Source: JABIEQ01 sp964516055 (GTDB lineage: Bacteria; Patescibacteriota; Patescibacteriia; Magasanikbacterales; UBA922). From it: a stretch of DNA of 29,946 bases. Under the pieces are notes generated by a model. The model was given only the letters and a program-made list of their open reading frames with translations. It was not told the origin of the DNA and did not search any database. The position numbers and the translations under genes are program-made. The stretch spans positions 1-29,946 of the forward strand of contig CAZEYK010000010.1 in the NCBI GenBank assembly GCA_964516055.1, given 5' to 3'. Below, one piece after another: positions 7,317 through 14,379 of the stretch (its first letter is position 1; each line of letters opens with the position of its first letter).

Positions 7317-7835
7317 TTATGGTTTTACCATAGACAAAAATTGTTTCCTTGCTCGATGGATACGTACCGAAATCACATTAACTCGTTCTCCCACAATCTG
7401 TGCAATTTCCTTTGGAGTTAGTTCCTGCAAATAGCGTAATTCAAATGCAGTTTTGTACGGTTCTTCCAATTGTTCCACATGCTTAAGCATATCCTTTGCA
7501 TCAATCATGGCATCCCAATTTTTTTTATTATTCACCGTAATGGCAGGTGAATGCTCTTCAATAGTTTCAAGGGATAAATCTTTTTTCTTTTTATGATAAT
7601 CAATAATCAAATTAGTAGCTACTTGAAACACAAACGCTTTCATATTCTGAACAGACTTTCCTTCAGAAACATATTGCCATGATTTCATAAATGCCTCCTG
7701 CATAATATCCTTCGCCAATTCCCGATCATATACCCGACGCCAACAATACCGAAACACCATGTCAGCATATTGATCATATATATCCAAAAAATCCTTTTCA
7801 GTTGTTGTATCTCGTAATAATGATATATCGGGCAT
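7317..7835 (-). CDS. ECF-type RNA polymerase sigma factor
   Basis: 172 residues, usual for an ECF sigma factor. Region 2 lies at about 17-80 (YDQYADMVFRYCWRRV, then AKDIMQEAFMKSWQ, and AFVFQVATNLIIDYHKKKK), and region 4 at about 118-168 (LEEPYKTAFELRYLQELTPKEIAQIVGERVNVISVRIHRARKQ as a helix-turn-helix). It would direct RNA polymerase to a small regulon, held in check by the DUF5667 protein whose gene begins 5 bases downstream. No Shine-Dalgarno precedes the ATG. The space to the divergent mraY (7836-8007) holds the mraY promoter and no other gene. Confidence 0.92.
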   Translation of the reverse strand: MPDISLLRDTTTEKDFLDIYDQYADMVFRYCWRRVYDRELAKDIMQEAFMKSWQYVSEGKSVQNMKAFVFQVATNLIIDYHKKKKDLSLETIEEHSPAITVNNKKNWDAMIDAKDMLKHVEQLEEPYKTAFELRYLQELTPKEIAQIVGERVNVISVRIHRARKQFLSMVKP

Positions 7836-7967
7836 ACAGGAGATGCTTACTTATGACGAACACCCAGAGTAATTCTTACCAAAAAAATAGCATAATGCAT
7901 AAAAGATATCATAAATCGACAAAAAAAACATATATCCAATACATATCCCAATCCAACAAGAAACAAC

Positions 7968-7996
7968 TTGCTCACAAGCATGTTTTCTGCTATTCT
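7968..7996 (+). promoter_or_regulatory. Predicted promoter of mraY (near-leaderless)
   Basis: TTGCTC (7968-7973), a 17-bp spacer and TGC-TATTCT (-10 at 7991-7996). Transcription would start near 8003, only about five bases before the mraY ATG at 8008, so the mRNA would be almost leaderless. Confidence 0.55.
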
Positions 7997-8007
7997 AAGC
8001 TAAAAAT

Positions 8008-9135
8008 ATGCAAATACTACCAGAACAACTTATCACACTCAAAACAGCCATCGGATTTGGCCTTTTTTCTTGTATTCTTAGCGCAATCTGGGCACCACTA
8101 CTCACCAAAATACTCTATCATTTTCAGATTGTACGAAAATCAGAATACGACGTAACTCTAGAAGGAAATCGAAAAAGTAAAGAAGGAACCCCTATCATGG
8201 GTGGATTACTCGTAATTGTAACCGTCGCCGTCCTAACAGTACTATTTAACTGGAACAGAGCCTTTACCTGGGTTCCCATCAGCGTCATGCTCATCGCCGC
8301 CATACTTGGTGGCGTAGACGATATTATGCACGTTCACGGCCACAAACGTCGCAGCAAAAAATTAAAACAAGTACTCCGCCTCATTCACGTTCACAAAGAT
8401 TGGAAACAACGCGTGTGGCTTACTATCACCCTCCCCTGGTCAATATTCAAACGCACCGCCCTCTGGCTTGGCTCACATCCAGGAAAAGGAATCCACGTAC
8501 ACGAAAAACTTATTCTCCAATTTGCAGCAGGAGCACTTACTGCCTGGTGGGTATATTTCAAACTAGGCGAACACTGGCGAGAAATTTATATTCCGTTTGA
8601 CGGATTTATAAACATCGGTTGGTTCATTATTCCACTCATTATTGTCTTTGTTATTTTCACTGCAAACGCAGTAAACTTTGCCGACGGCATGGACGGGCTT
8701 GCTGGCGGATCACTCATTATAACGTTCTCTGCCCTCACCCTCCTCAGCTGGCTTGGCGGATATGAAGAAATGGCCATTCTCAATGCCACTGTTGTTGGAG
8801 CACTGCTCACCTATACCTATTTCAATATCAAACCCGCACGATTTCAAATGGGCGATGTTGGCTCGCTTGGCCTTGGCGCCCTGCTCGCAATAAATACCAT
8901 CGTCATCAATCGCATGTTACTCTTGCCACTCATTGGATTTATTTTCTACGTCGAACTTGCCAGCGTCCTCATTCAAATTGCCGGACGCTACACTCTTGGT
9001 CGTCGTATCTTCCGCATGGCACCAATTCATCATCACTTTGAACTCCGAGGATGGAGTGAAGAAAAAACCGTCATGCGCTTCTGGGTTGCCCACGGCGCAA
9101 TCGTTTTCCTCGCCATTTGGATCAGTCTCTTTTAA
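8008..9135 (+). CDS. mraY: Phospho-N-acetylmuramoyl-pentapeptide transferase
   Basis: 375 residues, about the usual MraY length. It moves phospho-MurNAc-peptide from UDP to undecaprenyl phosphate, making lipid I at the inner face of the membrane. Visible hallmarks are GTPIMGG (60-66), LGGVDDIMH (about 110), ANAVNFADGMDGLAGG (about 217-232), QMGDVGSLGLGALL (about 280-293) and PIHHHFELRGW (about 338-348), with about ten hydrophobic helices. An extra basic His-rich loop (VHGHKRRSKKLKQ...HVHKDWKQR, about 113-136) follows the Asp-Asp motif. It heads a run of + strand genes ending in an Mpl-type ligase, so a peptidoglycan role fits. Promoter at 7968-7996. Confidence 0.95.
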   Translation: MQILPEQLITLKTAIGFGLFSCILSAIWAPLLTKILYHFQIVRKSEYDVTLEGNRKSKEGTPIMGGLLVIVTVAVLTVLFNWNRAFTWVPISVMLIAAILGGVDDIMHVHGHKRRSKKLKQVLRLIHVHKDWKQRVWLTITLPWSIFKRTALWLGSHPGKGIHVHEKLILQFAAGALTAWWVYFKLGEHWREIYIPFDGFINIGWFIIPLIIVFVIFTANAVNFADGMDGLAGGSLIITFSALTLLSWLGGYEEMAILNATVVGALLTYTYFNIKPARFQMGDVGSLGLGALLAINTIVINRMLLLPLIGFIFYVELASVLIQIAGRYTLGRRIFRMAPIHHHFELRGWSEEKTVMRFWVAHGAIVFLAIWISLF

Positions 9136-9220
9136 CAACAAGAAACAAAGACTACATCCCCTGTAACAAATACTCTCAAAAACAAACAGGTCTACCAAGT
9201 GTTACACGCTACAACGCTAT

Positions 9221-9907
9221 ATGTCTCACTACCTCCACTGGAACCAACAAACAATTCAAGACTTCTCCGAAAAAAACATTACCGCGCAATACAACGATGG
9301 CTATGTTTTTACCCGCGTAGGAAAAGGACACATGGATCAAACAAGAAGCGTCCGTATAGATCTCTCACAATTTGAACTATCGAGCGAAAACCGTCGTATA
9401 CTCAGAAAAACAGAAGAACTGGCAGTACACACAATCGCACTCCCCCACCAAAATTATCACTGGTCCATAGGAAAACTCGCCAAAGATTTTTACGAAAACA
9501 AATTTGGTGAAGGAACATTCTCCGCAAACAAAATAAAAGAGCTCCTCACAACCGAAGAATCAAACTTCAACACCCTTCTCCAGTACATCATTTCAAACGA
9601 TCCACTGGACAATGACAAATATCATGAACAAAACGTTGGCTACGCCATCTGCTACCAAAACAAAAACATCTTCCACTACTCCTATCCATTTTACAACCTA
9701 AGCCCAACACTCTATGCCTCTCTCGGCATGGGCATGATGATCAGAGCAATTCAACACGCCACACAAGCAGGAAAACAATACATATACCTTGGATCAGCCC
9801 AAAGACCTGGGGACACCTATAAATGCCAATTTAAAGGGTTAGAATGGTTTAATGGCAAACAATGGCAAACAGACCTCACGCTCTTAAAAGAACTTCTTAC
9901 AACATAA
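9221..9907 (+). CDS. ATE-like (arginyl-tRNA-protein transferase C-terminal/GNAT fold) aminoacyltransferase
   Basis: 228 residues. ELSSENRRILRKTEEL (about 52-67) and FHYSYPFYNLSPTLYASLGM (about 151-170), with a later YIYLGSAQRPGDTYKCQFKGLEW, follow the pattern of the ATE/Bpt C-terminal domain (S..qRRi.rr, then F.Y.p....SLG, then YLGy....... YK.qf). The N-terminal four-cysteine part of true ATE/Bpt is missing. ATE and FemABX enzymes take an amino acid from charged tRNA to an amino group. Here the gene sits between mraY and an ATP-grasp ligase and Mpl, so an amino acid transfer to a cell-wall peptide or to a protein is plausible; the substrate is unknown. The next gene starts 9 bases downstream. 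No Shine-Dalgarno. Confidence 0.6.
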   Translation: MSHYLHWNQQTIQDFSEKNITAQYNDGYVFTRVGKGHMDQTRSVRIDLSQFELSSENRRILRKTEELAVHTIALPHQNYHWSIGKLAKDFYENKFGEGTFSANKIKELLTTEESNFNTLLQYIISNDPLDNDKYHEQNVGYAICYQNKNIFHYSYPFYNLSPTLYASLGMGMMIRAIQHATQAGKQYIYLGSAQRPGDTYKCQFKGLEWFNGKQWQTDLTLLKELLTT

Positions 9908-9915
9908 TCAACCCT

Positions 9916-10776
9916 ATGAAAAAAAACAGATTGACCTTCTACACAAAATACACCCAAGGACTCCGCATAGATTCACTTAAAGAAGCAGCACAAACACTAG
10001 GAATTGATTTTCACGTAGCCAACTATGACAGCATTGAAGAAGTACAAAAAAATCTCCAAGAATTTGGTGAGGTCGTTATGAACACCACCAGACCACTCAA
10101 CAAAATAGATAGAACAATTGTAACAGAACTACTCCAAAAAAATGGAAACAGAATTATCAATAATCACCACTACACCCACCCCCTATACGGAAATAAATAC
10201 TTCCAACAATCATATCTAAAAACATACAACGTCTGTCCAACCATTCCATCCGCCTATTGCCAAAAAGAAGAAGAACTCGATAATGTACTAATACAAAAAA
10301 ACATCACATTCCCCTGTATTGCAAAAAAAACCGTTGGGTCAGAAGGAAAACACGTATACATCGTACAATCAAAAGAAGAACTCCTTGCACTTCCCTACGA
10401 CATTTCAGAACTCGTCATGCAACCATTTATACAAAATGATGGTGATTATCGCGTGTATATCGTAAATGGTAAATCACTCGGCGTAATGAAACGAATTGGC
10501 AAAGAAGGTGACTTCAGAAATAACATTTCACAAGGAGGAGAAGGCATACACATCACCGATCCAACAGAAAAAAATGCCGTAGAAGATATTGCACTAAAAG
10601 TTGCCAAAGCCATGCAATATGAAATAGTTGGCGTAGACATTATTCATGATAAACAAGACAATATTTATCGTTTCCTTGAAACAAACTCCCAAGCATACTG
10701 GGGAGCCTATCATGAAATTATCAATGTTGACGTTGCCATGCACATCATGAAATATGCCAAACAACTAATGAACTAA
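9916..10776 (+). CDS. RimK/LysX-type ATP-grasp amino acid ligase
   Basis: 286 residues from ATG 9916. ATP-grasp features are FPCIAKKTVGSEGKHVYIV (about 132-150; lysine and glycine loop that holds ATP), ELVMQPFI (165-172), DYRVYIVNGKSLGVMKRIGK (178-197), GDFRNNISQGGEG (198-210) and the metal-binding end VGVDIIHDKQDNIYRFLETNS (about 238-258). This is the RimK/LysX/MptN branch, which forms amide bonds between a carboxylate and an amino acid through an acyl phosphate. The frame is open upstream to 9862, overlapping the previous gene; ATG 9916 leaves an 8-base gap. It is placed in the mraY-mpl run. A LysW-like protein is encoded 2.2 kb away on the other strand, but that protein lacks a terminal Glu, so a LysW-LysX pairing is not shown. 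Confidence 0.8.
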   Translation: MKKNRLTFYTKYTQGLRIDSLKEAAQTLGIDFHVANYDSIEEVQKNLQEFGEVVMNTTRPLNKIDRTIVTELLQKNGNRIINNHHYTHPLYGNKYFQQSYLKTYNVCPTIPSAYCQKEEELDNVLIQKNITFPCIAKKTVGSEGKHVYIVQSKEELLALPYDISELVMQPFIQNDGDYRVYIVNGKSLGVMKRIGKEGDFRNNISQGGEGIHITDPTEKNAVEDIALKVAKAMQYEIVGVDIIHDKQDNIYRFLETNSQAYWGAYHEIINVDVAMHIMKYAKQLMN

Positions 10777-10783
10777 TAACAAA

Positions 10784-10803
10784 AGAGGAAGGAAACTTCC
10801 TCT
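10784..10803 (+). other. GAAA-tetraloop hairpin between the ATP-grasp and methyltransferase genes
   Basis: AGAGGAAG (10784-10791) pairs perfectly with CTTCCTCT (10796-10803) around the GNRA-type loop GAAA. It is followed by GTATATTTATG, a poor T-tract. It may be a weak terminator, an mRNA stabiliser, or a processing site that sets different levels for upstream and downstream genes. The ATG of the next gene is 9 bases past the stem. Confidence 0.55.
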
Positions 10804-10811
10804 GTATATTT

Positions 10812-11504
10812 ATGGCACAAAAACATATTTGGGAAAAAGAATACCAAAGACAAACACTGCTTTCCCCCACAGACAACCCGCAAAAAGATACCAGCAATTT
10901 TTTTAAATATCTTCGAAAAAAATATCATCAACAATTAGAAGATAATCTCCGTGTCCTAGATCTTGGGTCTGGCAATGGACGAAATGCCAACCACCTTGCC
11001 TCAATGGGAGCCAACATATCGGGAATAGAAATTTCCCAAACAGCCATTCGTATGGCACGAGAAGCCGCAAGAATCAAACAAGTGACAGTAGACTATATTC
11101 AACAAAGCTTTGGGGAACGATTTCCTTTTGACGACAACACCTTTGATATTATTATCGATGTCACCAGTTCAAACTCTCTCAACGAACAAGAACGAGAAAC
11201 GTACCTAGCAGAACTTCACCGAACACTCAAACCACAAGGATTTTTATTCCTCAAAACCCTGTGTCTTGACGGCGATAAAAATGCAAAAAATTTACTCAAA
11301 CAATCTCCCGGTCCTGAACCACATACCTACATAATGAAAGAAATACATCTCACCGAAAAAGTATTCACTCGCCAAGAAATCATTGATCTCTATTCGCCAC
11401 ACTTCACAATCCTTGAATTAACCAAAAAAGAAAGCTACACTCGTATGAACAATAAATCATACAAACGATTTTTTTGGCTGGGATATTTTCAACACAAGAT
11501 ATGA
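10812..11504 (+). CDS. Class I SAM-dependent methyltransferase
   Basis: 230 residues. Motif I VLDLGSGNGRNANHLASMG (about 48-66), acidic residue of motif II in ISGIEIS (about 70-76), FPFDDNTFDIIIDVTS (about 97-112) and LHRTLKPQGFLFLKTL (about 133-148) are standard for a methyltransferase type 11/25 Rossmann fold. The product and substrate cannot be read from the sequence. Its stop TGA overlaps the start ATG of the Mpl-type ligase in ATGA, implying translational coupling and a linked role, perhaps methylation of a peptide or nucleotide precursor. No Shine-Dalgarno. Confidence 0.8.
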   Translation: MAQKHIWEKEYQRQTLLSPTDNPQKDTSNFFKYLRKKYHQQLEDNLRVLDLGSGNGRNANHLASMGANISGIEISQTAIRMAREAARIKQVTVDYIQQSFGERFPFDDNTFDIIIDVTSSNSLNEQERETYLAELHRTLKPQGFLFLKTLCLDGDKNAKNLLKQSPGPEPHTYIMKEIHLTEKVFTRQEIIDLYSPHFTILELTKKESYTRMNNKSYKRFFWLGYFQHKI

Positions 11505-12895
11505 AAACACAACAACACATTCACTTCATCGGTATCTGCGGCGTTGCCATGAGCGCCCTTGCCGTTGCGTTTCACAAAAACGGCTGGCAGGTTACCGGAT
11601 CAGATAAAGGATTCTATCCACCAATTTCAACGCACCTCAACAATGCAGGTATTTCATATTATCCAGGCTGGCATGTCGATAAAATGACCAAAGCAGGTAA
11701 TCCCGACCTTGTCATCGTAGGGAATGTTGCTGGATCACACAATGCCGAATGGCTTTACGTCCAAAAACAACACCTTACCTACATGTCTTATCCCGAAGCC
11801 ATTGCCACATACTTCATCAAAGACAAATCCATTGTGTGTGCCGGAACTTATGGAAAAACTACCACATCAACATTGCTCTCTTGGATATGTACCGACAACA
11901 AACTCGATCCAAGCTACATGTTTGGTGGACTTGCCTGGGACTGTTTTGACTCAGCACACATCGGGACAGGAAAATACTGCATCCTCGAAGGAGATGAATA
12001 CAAAACAGCACGCTGGGACAATAGACCAAAATTCAAACTCTACAAACCAACACATCTTCTTCTCACCGCGGTAAGTTGGGATCACGCCGACCTGTATCCA
12101 ACAGAAGAATCATACAGTAAGGAATTCCAAGACCTCATTCACATGATTCCAGAAGAAGGAGTCATTGTTGCCAACACCGACCATCCTGGCGTAAACAACA
12201 TCTTACGAACCTACTCATCAACAAACATACTCACGTATGGATCTAATGACCAAGAGTACCACTACCACGACTTAACCCAAACAAAAAAAGGAATATCCTT
12301 CACTATCACCCACAAACAAAAAACCTATCACATAGAAAGCGCCATGCTCGGCACATACATGGCAGAAAACATCACAGGCGCATTTGCCATGGCACACCAT
12401 ATTGGTATTGATACTGCAGCAATTATCCGCAGCATCAAATCTTTTTGCGGAATGAAACGCCGTCTTGAAAAACGACATGAAGGAACCTTAACCGTCTTTG
12501 ATGATATTGCCCACTCTCCAGAAAAAGCAGCAGCCACGCTTGCCAATCTTCGTGCCGTATATACAGGAACCATTACCGCTATTTTTGAACCAAACACGGG
12601 AAACAGAAAATCAGCATCTATCCCCCAATACCAAAAGGCATTCACCAACGCCGATGAAGTAATCATCCCCCGCCTTACACAAGTAAAAACAAACATAGAC
12701 GAAACAGATCCAGCAATGGATGGAAAACAACTCAAAAACGTTATTGCACAATCACACCAAAACGTACACTACATTGAAGACGACAATACACTCATCCATC
12801 ACATCACTGCACACAAAAAAGAAGGAGACGTTATTGTCTTCCTTGGTAGCCATGGCTTTCGAGGGATGATTGAAGAGACAATACAGCAGCTATAA
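11501..12895 (+). CDS. mpl: Mpl-type Mur ligase (UDP-MurNAc : peptide ligase)
   Basis: 464 residues from ATG 11501. The N-terminal Rossmann part HFIGICGVAMSALA (about 8-21) and VTGSDKGFYPPISTHL (31-46) match Mpl rather than MurC (YPPMST in E. coli Mpl). The P-loop is GTYGKTTT (115-122). DEYKTARWD (165-173) with SWDHADLYP, then RRLEKR...FDDIAHSPEKAAATL and FEPNTGN, are also Mpl-like. Mpl joins a preformed tripeptide (L-Ala-D-Glu-mDap in E. coli) to UDP-MurNAc, normally for recycling. Its pairing with mraY, an ATP-grasp ligase and an ATE-like enzyme suggests a role in making or recycling the wall peptide here. It overlaps the previous gene by 4 bases. The frame is open to 11474, inside the methyltransferase gene; the ATGA start is preferred. 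Confidence 0.88.
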   Translation: MKTQQHIHFIGICGVAMSALAVAFHKNGWQVTGSDKGFYPPISTHLNNAGISYYPGWHVDKMTKAGNPDLVIVGNVAGSHNAEWLYVQKQHLTYMSYPEAIATYFIKDKSIVCAGTYGKTTTSTLLSWICTDNKLDPSYMFGGLAWDCFDSAHIGTGKYCILEGDEYKTARWDNRPKFKLYKPTHLLLTAVSWDHADLYPTEESYSKEFQDLIHMIPEEGVIVANTDHPGVNNILRTYSSTNILTYGSNDQEYHYHDLTQTKKGISFTITHKQKTYHIESAMLGTYMAENITGAFAMAHHIGIDTAAIIRSIKSFCGMKRRLEKRHEGTLTVFDDIAHSPEKAAATLANLRAVYTGTITAIFEPNTGNRKSASIPQYQKAFTNADEVIIPRLTQVKTNIDETDPAMDGKQLKNVIAQSHQNVHYIEDDNTLIHHITAHKKEGDVIVFLGSHGFRGMIEETIQQL

Positions 12896-12899
12896 CAAA

Positions 12900-12925
12900 A
12901 AAACAGCCAACCTGACTGTTTTATT
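12900..12925. terminator. Weak intrinsic terminator between convergent genes
   Basis: AAAACAG (12900-12906) pairs with CTGTTTT (12916-12922) around a 9-base loop and lies directly after the Mpl stop. On the - strand it follows the zinc-ribbon gene. The stem is short, so termination may be leaky. Confidence 0.4.
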
Positions 12926-12945
12926 ACCGATAAAAAAATATTTTC

Positions 12946-13110
12946 CTACTTTCCCTCATCCACAATCTCCGCTTCTACCTTGTCTCCTTCAATCTTTGTT
13001 ATCTGCAGAGTAATACCGCACATCTGACATTCAATCACATGATCAACGGCCAAATCAGTATATGAACTAAGATCAACATCATTTTTACATTCTGGACAAA
13101 CTAATTGCAT
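12946..13110 (-). CDS. LysW-like small zinc-ribbon protein
   Basis: 54 residues from ATG 13110 to TAG 12946. Two CxxC pairs, CPEC (5-8) and CQMC-G (28-32), frame a short beta ribbon, and the tail is acidic (VEAEIVDEGK). Layout and spacing match LysW, the amino-group carrier protein of lysine/arginine synthesis (CPEC...CxxCG..LEV). However, LysW ends in EDWGE, whose terminal Glu carries the substrate; this one ends in DEGK, so carrier function is doubtful. It may be a general zinc ribbon. It has a strong promoter of its own (13143-13170), divergent from the PLP enzyme. Too short for most gene-length cut-offs, yet the cysteine pattern and promoter support it. Confidence 0.75.
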   Translation of the reverse strand: MQLVCPECKNDVDLSSYTDLAVDHVIECQMCGITLQITKIEGDKVEAEIVDEGK

Positions 13111-13142
13111 ATTTGTAAGATTAAATCATAAAAGGCTTTACG

Positions 13143-13170
13143 ATTATAGCAAAATACGCTACTTTTTCAA
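13143..13170 (-). promoter_or_regulatory. Strong predicted promoter of the zinc-ribbon gene
   Basis: Read on the - strand: TTGAAA (13170-13165), a 16-bp spacer and TGC-TATAAT (-10 at 13148-13143). This is the best consensus match in the window. Transcription would start near 13136, about 26 bases before the ATG. Confidence 0.65.
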
Positions 13171-13200
13171 CCCATCATTTATTTTTATTACGTGATACTG

Positions 13201-13232
13201 AGATTATTTGGCTACATGTACCCAAATAATCT
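13201..13232. promoter_or_regulatory. 32-bp near-perfect palindrome at the start of the PLP enzyme gene
   Basis: AGATTATTTGG (13201-13211) and CCAAATAATCT (13222-13232) are exact inverted repeats. The centre TACATGTA (13213-13220) is itself palindromic; only the C/C pair at 13212 and 13221 is mismatched. It covers one candidate start codon (ATG 13216) and lies 30 bp upstream of the divergent zinc-ribbon promoter. It could be an operator for both genes or an mRNA hairpin that hides the start. Confidence 0.6.
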
Positions 13233-14145
13233 TATTGTTACGCCCCCTCTATTCTCTATGAAAACCATTCAAATGCCCTACAGCGGCCTGGCAAAATCGT
13301 TAGGATTAGCACATGATGTATACTTAAAACGCGAAGATCAACACAAATATGGTTCACATAAAGGAAGATCAATTCCCCTCATGATAAAAAATCATATAAA
13401 AAGCGAACAAAACATTGATACCTTTGTCATTTCATCATCAGGAAATGCCGCCCTTGCCGCCATTACCGCAATCAGCCAACATAACAAAAATAATCCTGGA
13501 AAAGAAGTAACCCTACGAGTATTTATTGGCAAAAAAATAAATGAACTGAAAAAAAAGATTCTTGAACAAGCAATAGATGACAAACGAATAACCCTCGTAC
13601 AAGTAGAGCGCCCAAAACAAGAAGCCTTCAAACTGGGAAACCAAGAACACATTGTAAACCTCCGCCAATCAACAGACGATAGTGCACTCGAAGGTTATAT
13701 AGAACTTGCAAGAGAACTTGAAAAAATACCAAACCTCAAAGCAATATTTATTCCAACATCATCAGGAACAACTGCCCAAGCCATTGGACAAACAATCCTT
13801 GACATGAAACTCCCCATACAAATTCATATTATCCAAACCACCAGTTGTCATCCAATAGCAGAAGCATTTGATACCGCAGAAACTACCGATGTTTCTATCG
13901 CTGACTGTGTGGTAGATCAGGTTGCCCATCGCAAACAAGCCGTCATTGAGGTAATACAACAAACCAACGGTTCTGGCTGGATTGTAACCAATGAAGAACT
14001 AAACGCCACAAAAACACTTGTAAAAAAAGAAACAAACCTCGACATTTCACTCAATAGTGCCCTTAGTGTCGCGGGACTACAAAAAGCCATCCAACACGAT
14101 TGGATGTGGAATGGACCAGTGGCCTGTTTGATAACAGGAACATAA
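13216..14145 (+). CDS. PLP-dependent enzyme, fold type II (threonine synthase/tryptophan synthase beta superfamily)
   Basis: 309 residues from ATG 13216. VYLKREDQHKYGSHKGRS (about 33-50) holds the PLP lysine in SHKGR; ISSSGNAALAA (about 74-84) is the substrate/phosphate loop; IFIPTSSGTTAQAIG (about 176-190) is the glycine/serine loop for the PLP phosphate; CLITGT ends the protein, as in threonine-synthase-like enzymes. The reaction (lyase, synthase or racemase/deaminase) cannot be read. Possible starts are GTG 13192, ATG 13216 and ATG 13258; the last begins MKTIQMPYS just before the conserved core and cannot be excluded. The gene is divergent from the zinc-ribbon gene and its start lies in a 32-bp palindrome. 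Confidence 0.8.
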   Translation: MYPNNLIVTPPLFSMKTIQMPYSGLAKSLGLAHDVYLKREDQHKYGSHKGRSIPLMIKNHIKSEQNIDTFVISSSGNAALAAITAISQHNKNNPGKEVTLRVFIGKKINELKKKILEQAIDDKRITLVQVERPKQEAFKLGNQEHIVNLRQSTDDSALEGYIELARELEKIPNLKAIFIPTSSGTTAQAIGQTILDMKLPIQIHIIQTTSCHPIAEAFDTAETTDVSIADCVVDQVAHRKQAVIEVIQQTNGSGWIVTNEELNATKTLVKKETNLDISLNSALSVAGLQKAIQHDWMWNGPVACLITGT

Positions 14146-14190
14146 AAAAACAACAAATACGCTAAAATAGACACTATTTCCCTACTTTTC

Positions 14191-14219
14191 TTGAAAAGAA
14201 AATCATAATCCCGTATTGT
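14191..14219 (+). promoter_or_regulatory. Predicted promoter for the candidate structured RNA
   Basis: TTGAAA (14191-14196), 17-bp spacer, TATTGT (14214-14219). Transcription would start near 14226, two bases before the 13-bp closing helix of the RNA element. It lies downstream of the PLP gene stop and no protein frame follows it. Confidence 0.45.
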
Positions 14220-14225
14220 GTCAAC

Positions 14226-14358
14226 AAGAGACAACCTATGCTGATTTTGGCTCCTTCTTACCATCGGTTTGGTAAGAAAGTGTCACAGCGGAAAAAAACC
14301 ACATAGGTTGTCTCTCTCATTCTCAAAAAAAAGCGGCTATATCAATATAGCCGCTTTT
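14226..14358 (+). ncRNA. Candidate structured small RNA with closed helix and possible pseudoknot
   Basis: GAGACAACCTATG (14228-14240) pairs perfectly with CATAGGTTGTCTC (14302-14314). Inside lies a second perfect helix, TTCTTACC (14255-14262) with GGTAAGAA (14271-14278), whose loop sequence GGTTT (14266-14270) is complementary to AAACC (14296-14300), allowing an H-type pseudoknot next to an A-rich strand. A promoter lies just upstream and a strong hairpin terminator (14329-14358) just downstream, so a free transcript of about 130 nt is possible. It matches no RNA family that I recognise (not tRNA, 4.5S, 6S or tmRNA). Strand and expression are inferred. Confidence 0.45.
14325..14358. terminator. 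Strong bidirectional intrinsic terminator
   Basis: AAAAGCGGCTATAT (14329-14342) pairs perfectly with ATATAGCCGCTTTT (14345-14358). On the - strand the stem is followed by eight T, so it mainly ends the Trm9-like gene; on the + strand it could end the candidate RNA. Confidence 0.88.
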
Positions 14359-14379
14359 AAAATTCTCAAAAAATATATA

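Noticed and set aside
7836..8007. Small + strand frame overlapping the start of mraY
   Set aside because: It is out of frame with mraY, covers the sigma-gene start and mraY promoter, and has no recognisable features.
14228..14314. Integron attC site, tRNA or transposon ends
   Set aside because: The arms lack the attC RYYYAAC/GTTRRRY cores, there is no T-loop GTTCRA or acceptor stem, and no target-site duplication or transposase was seen.
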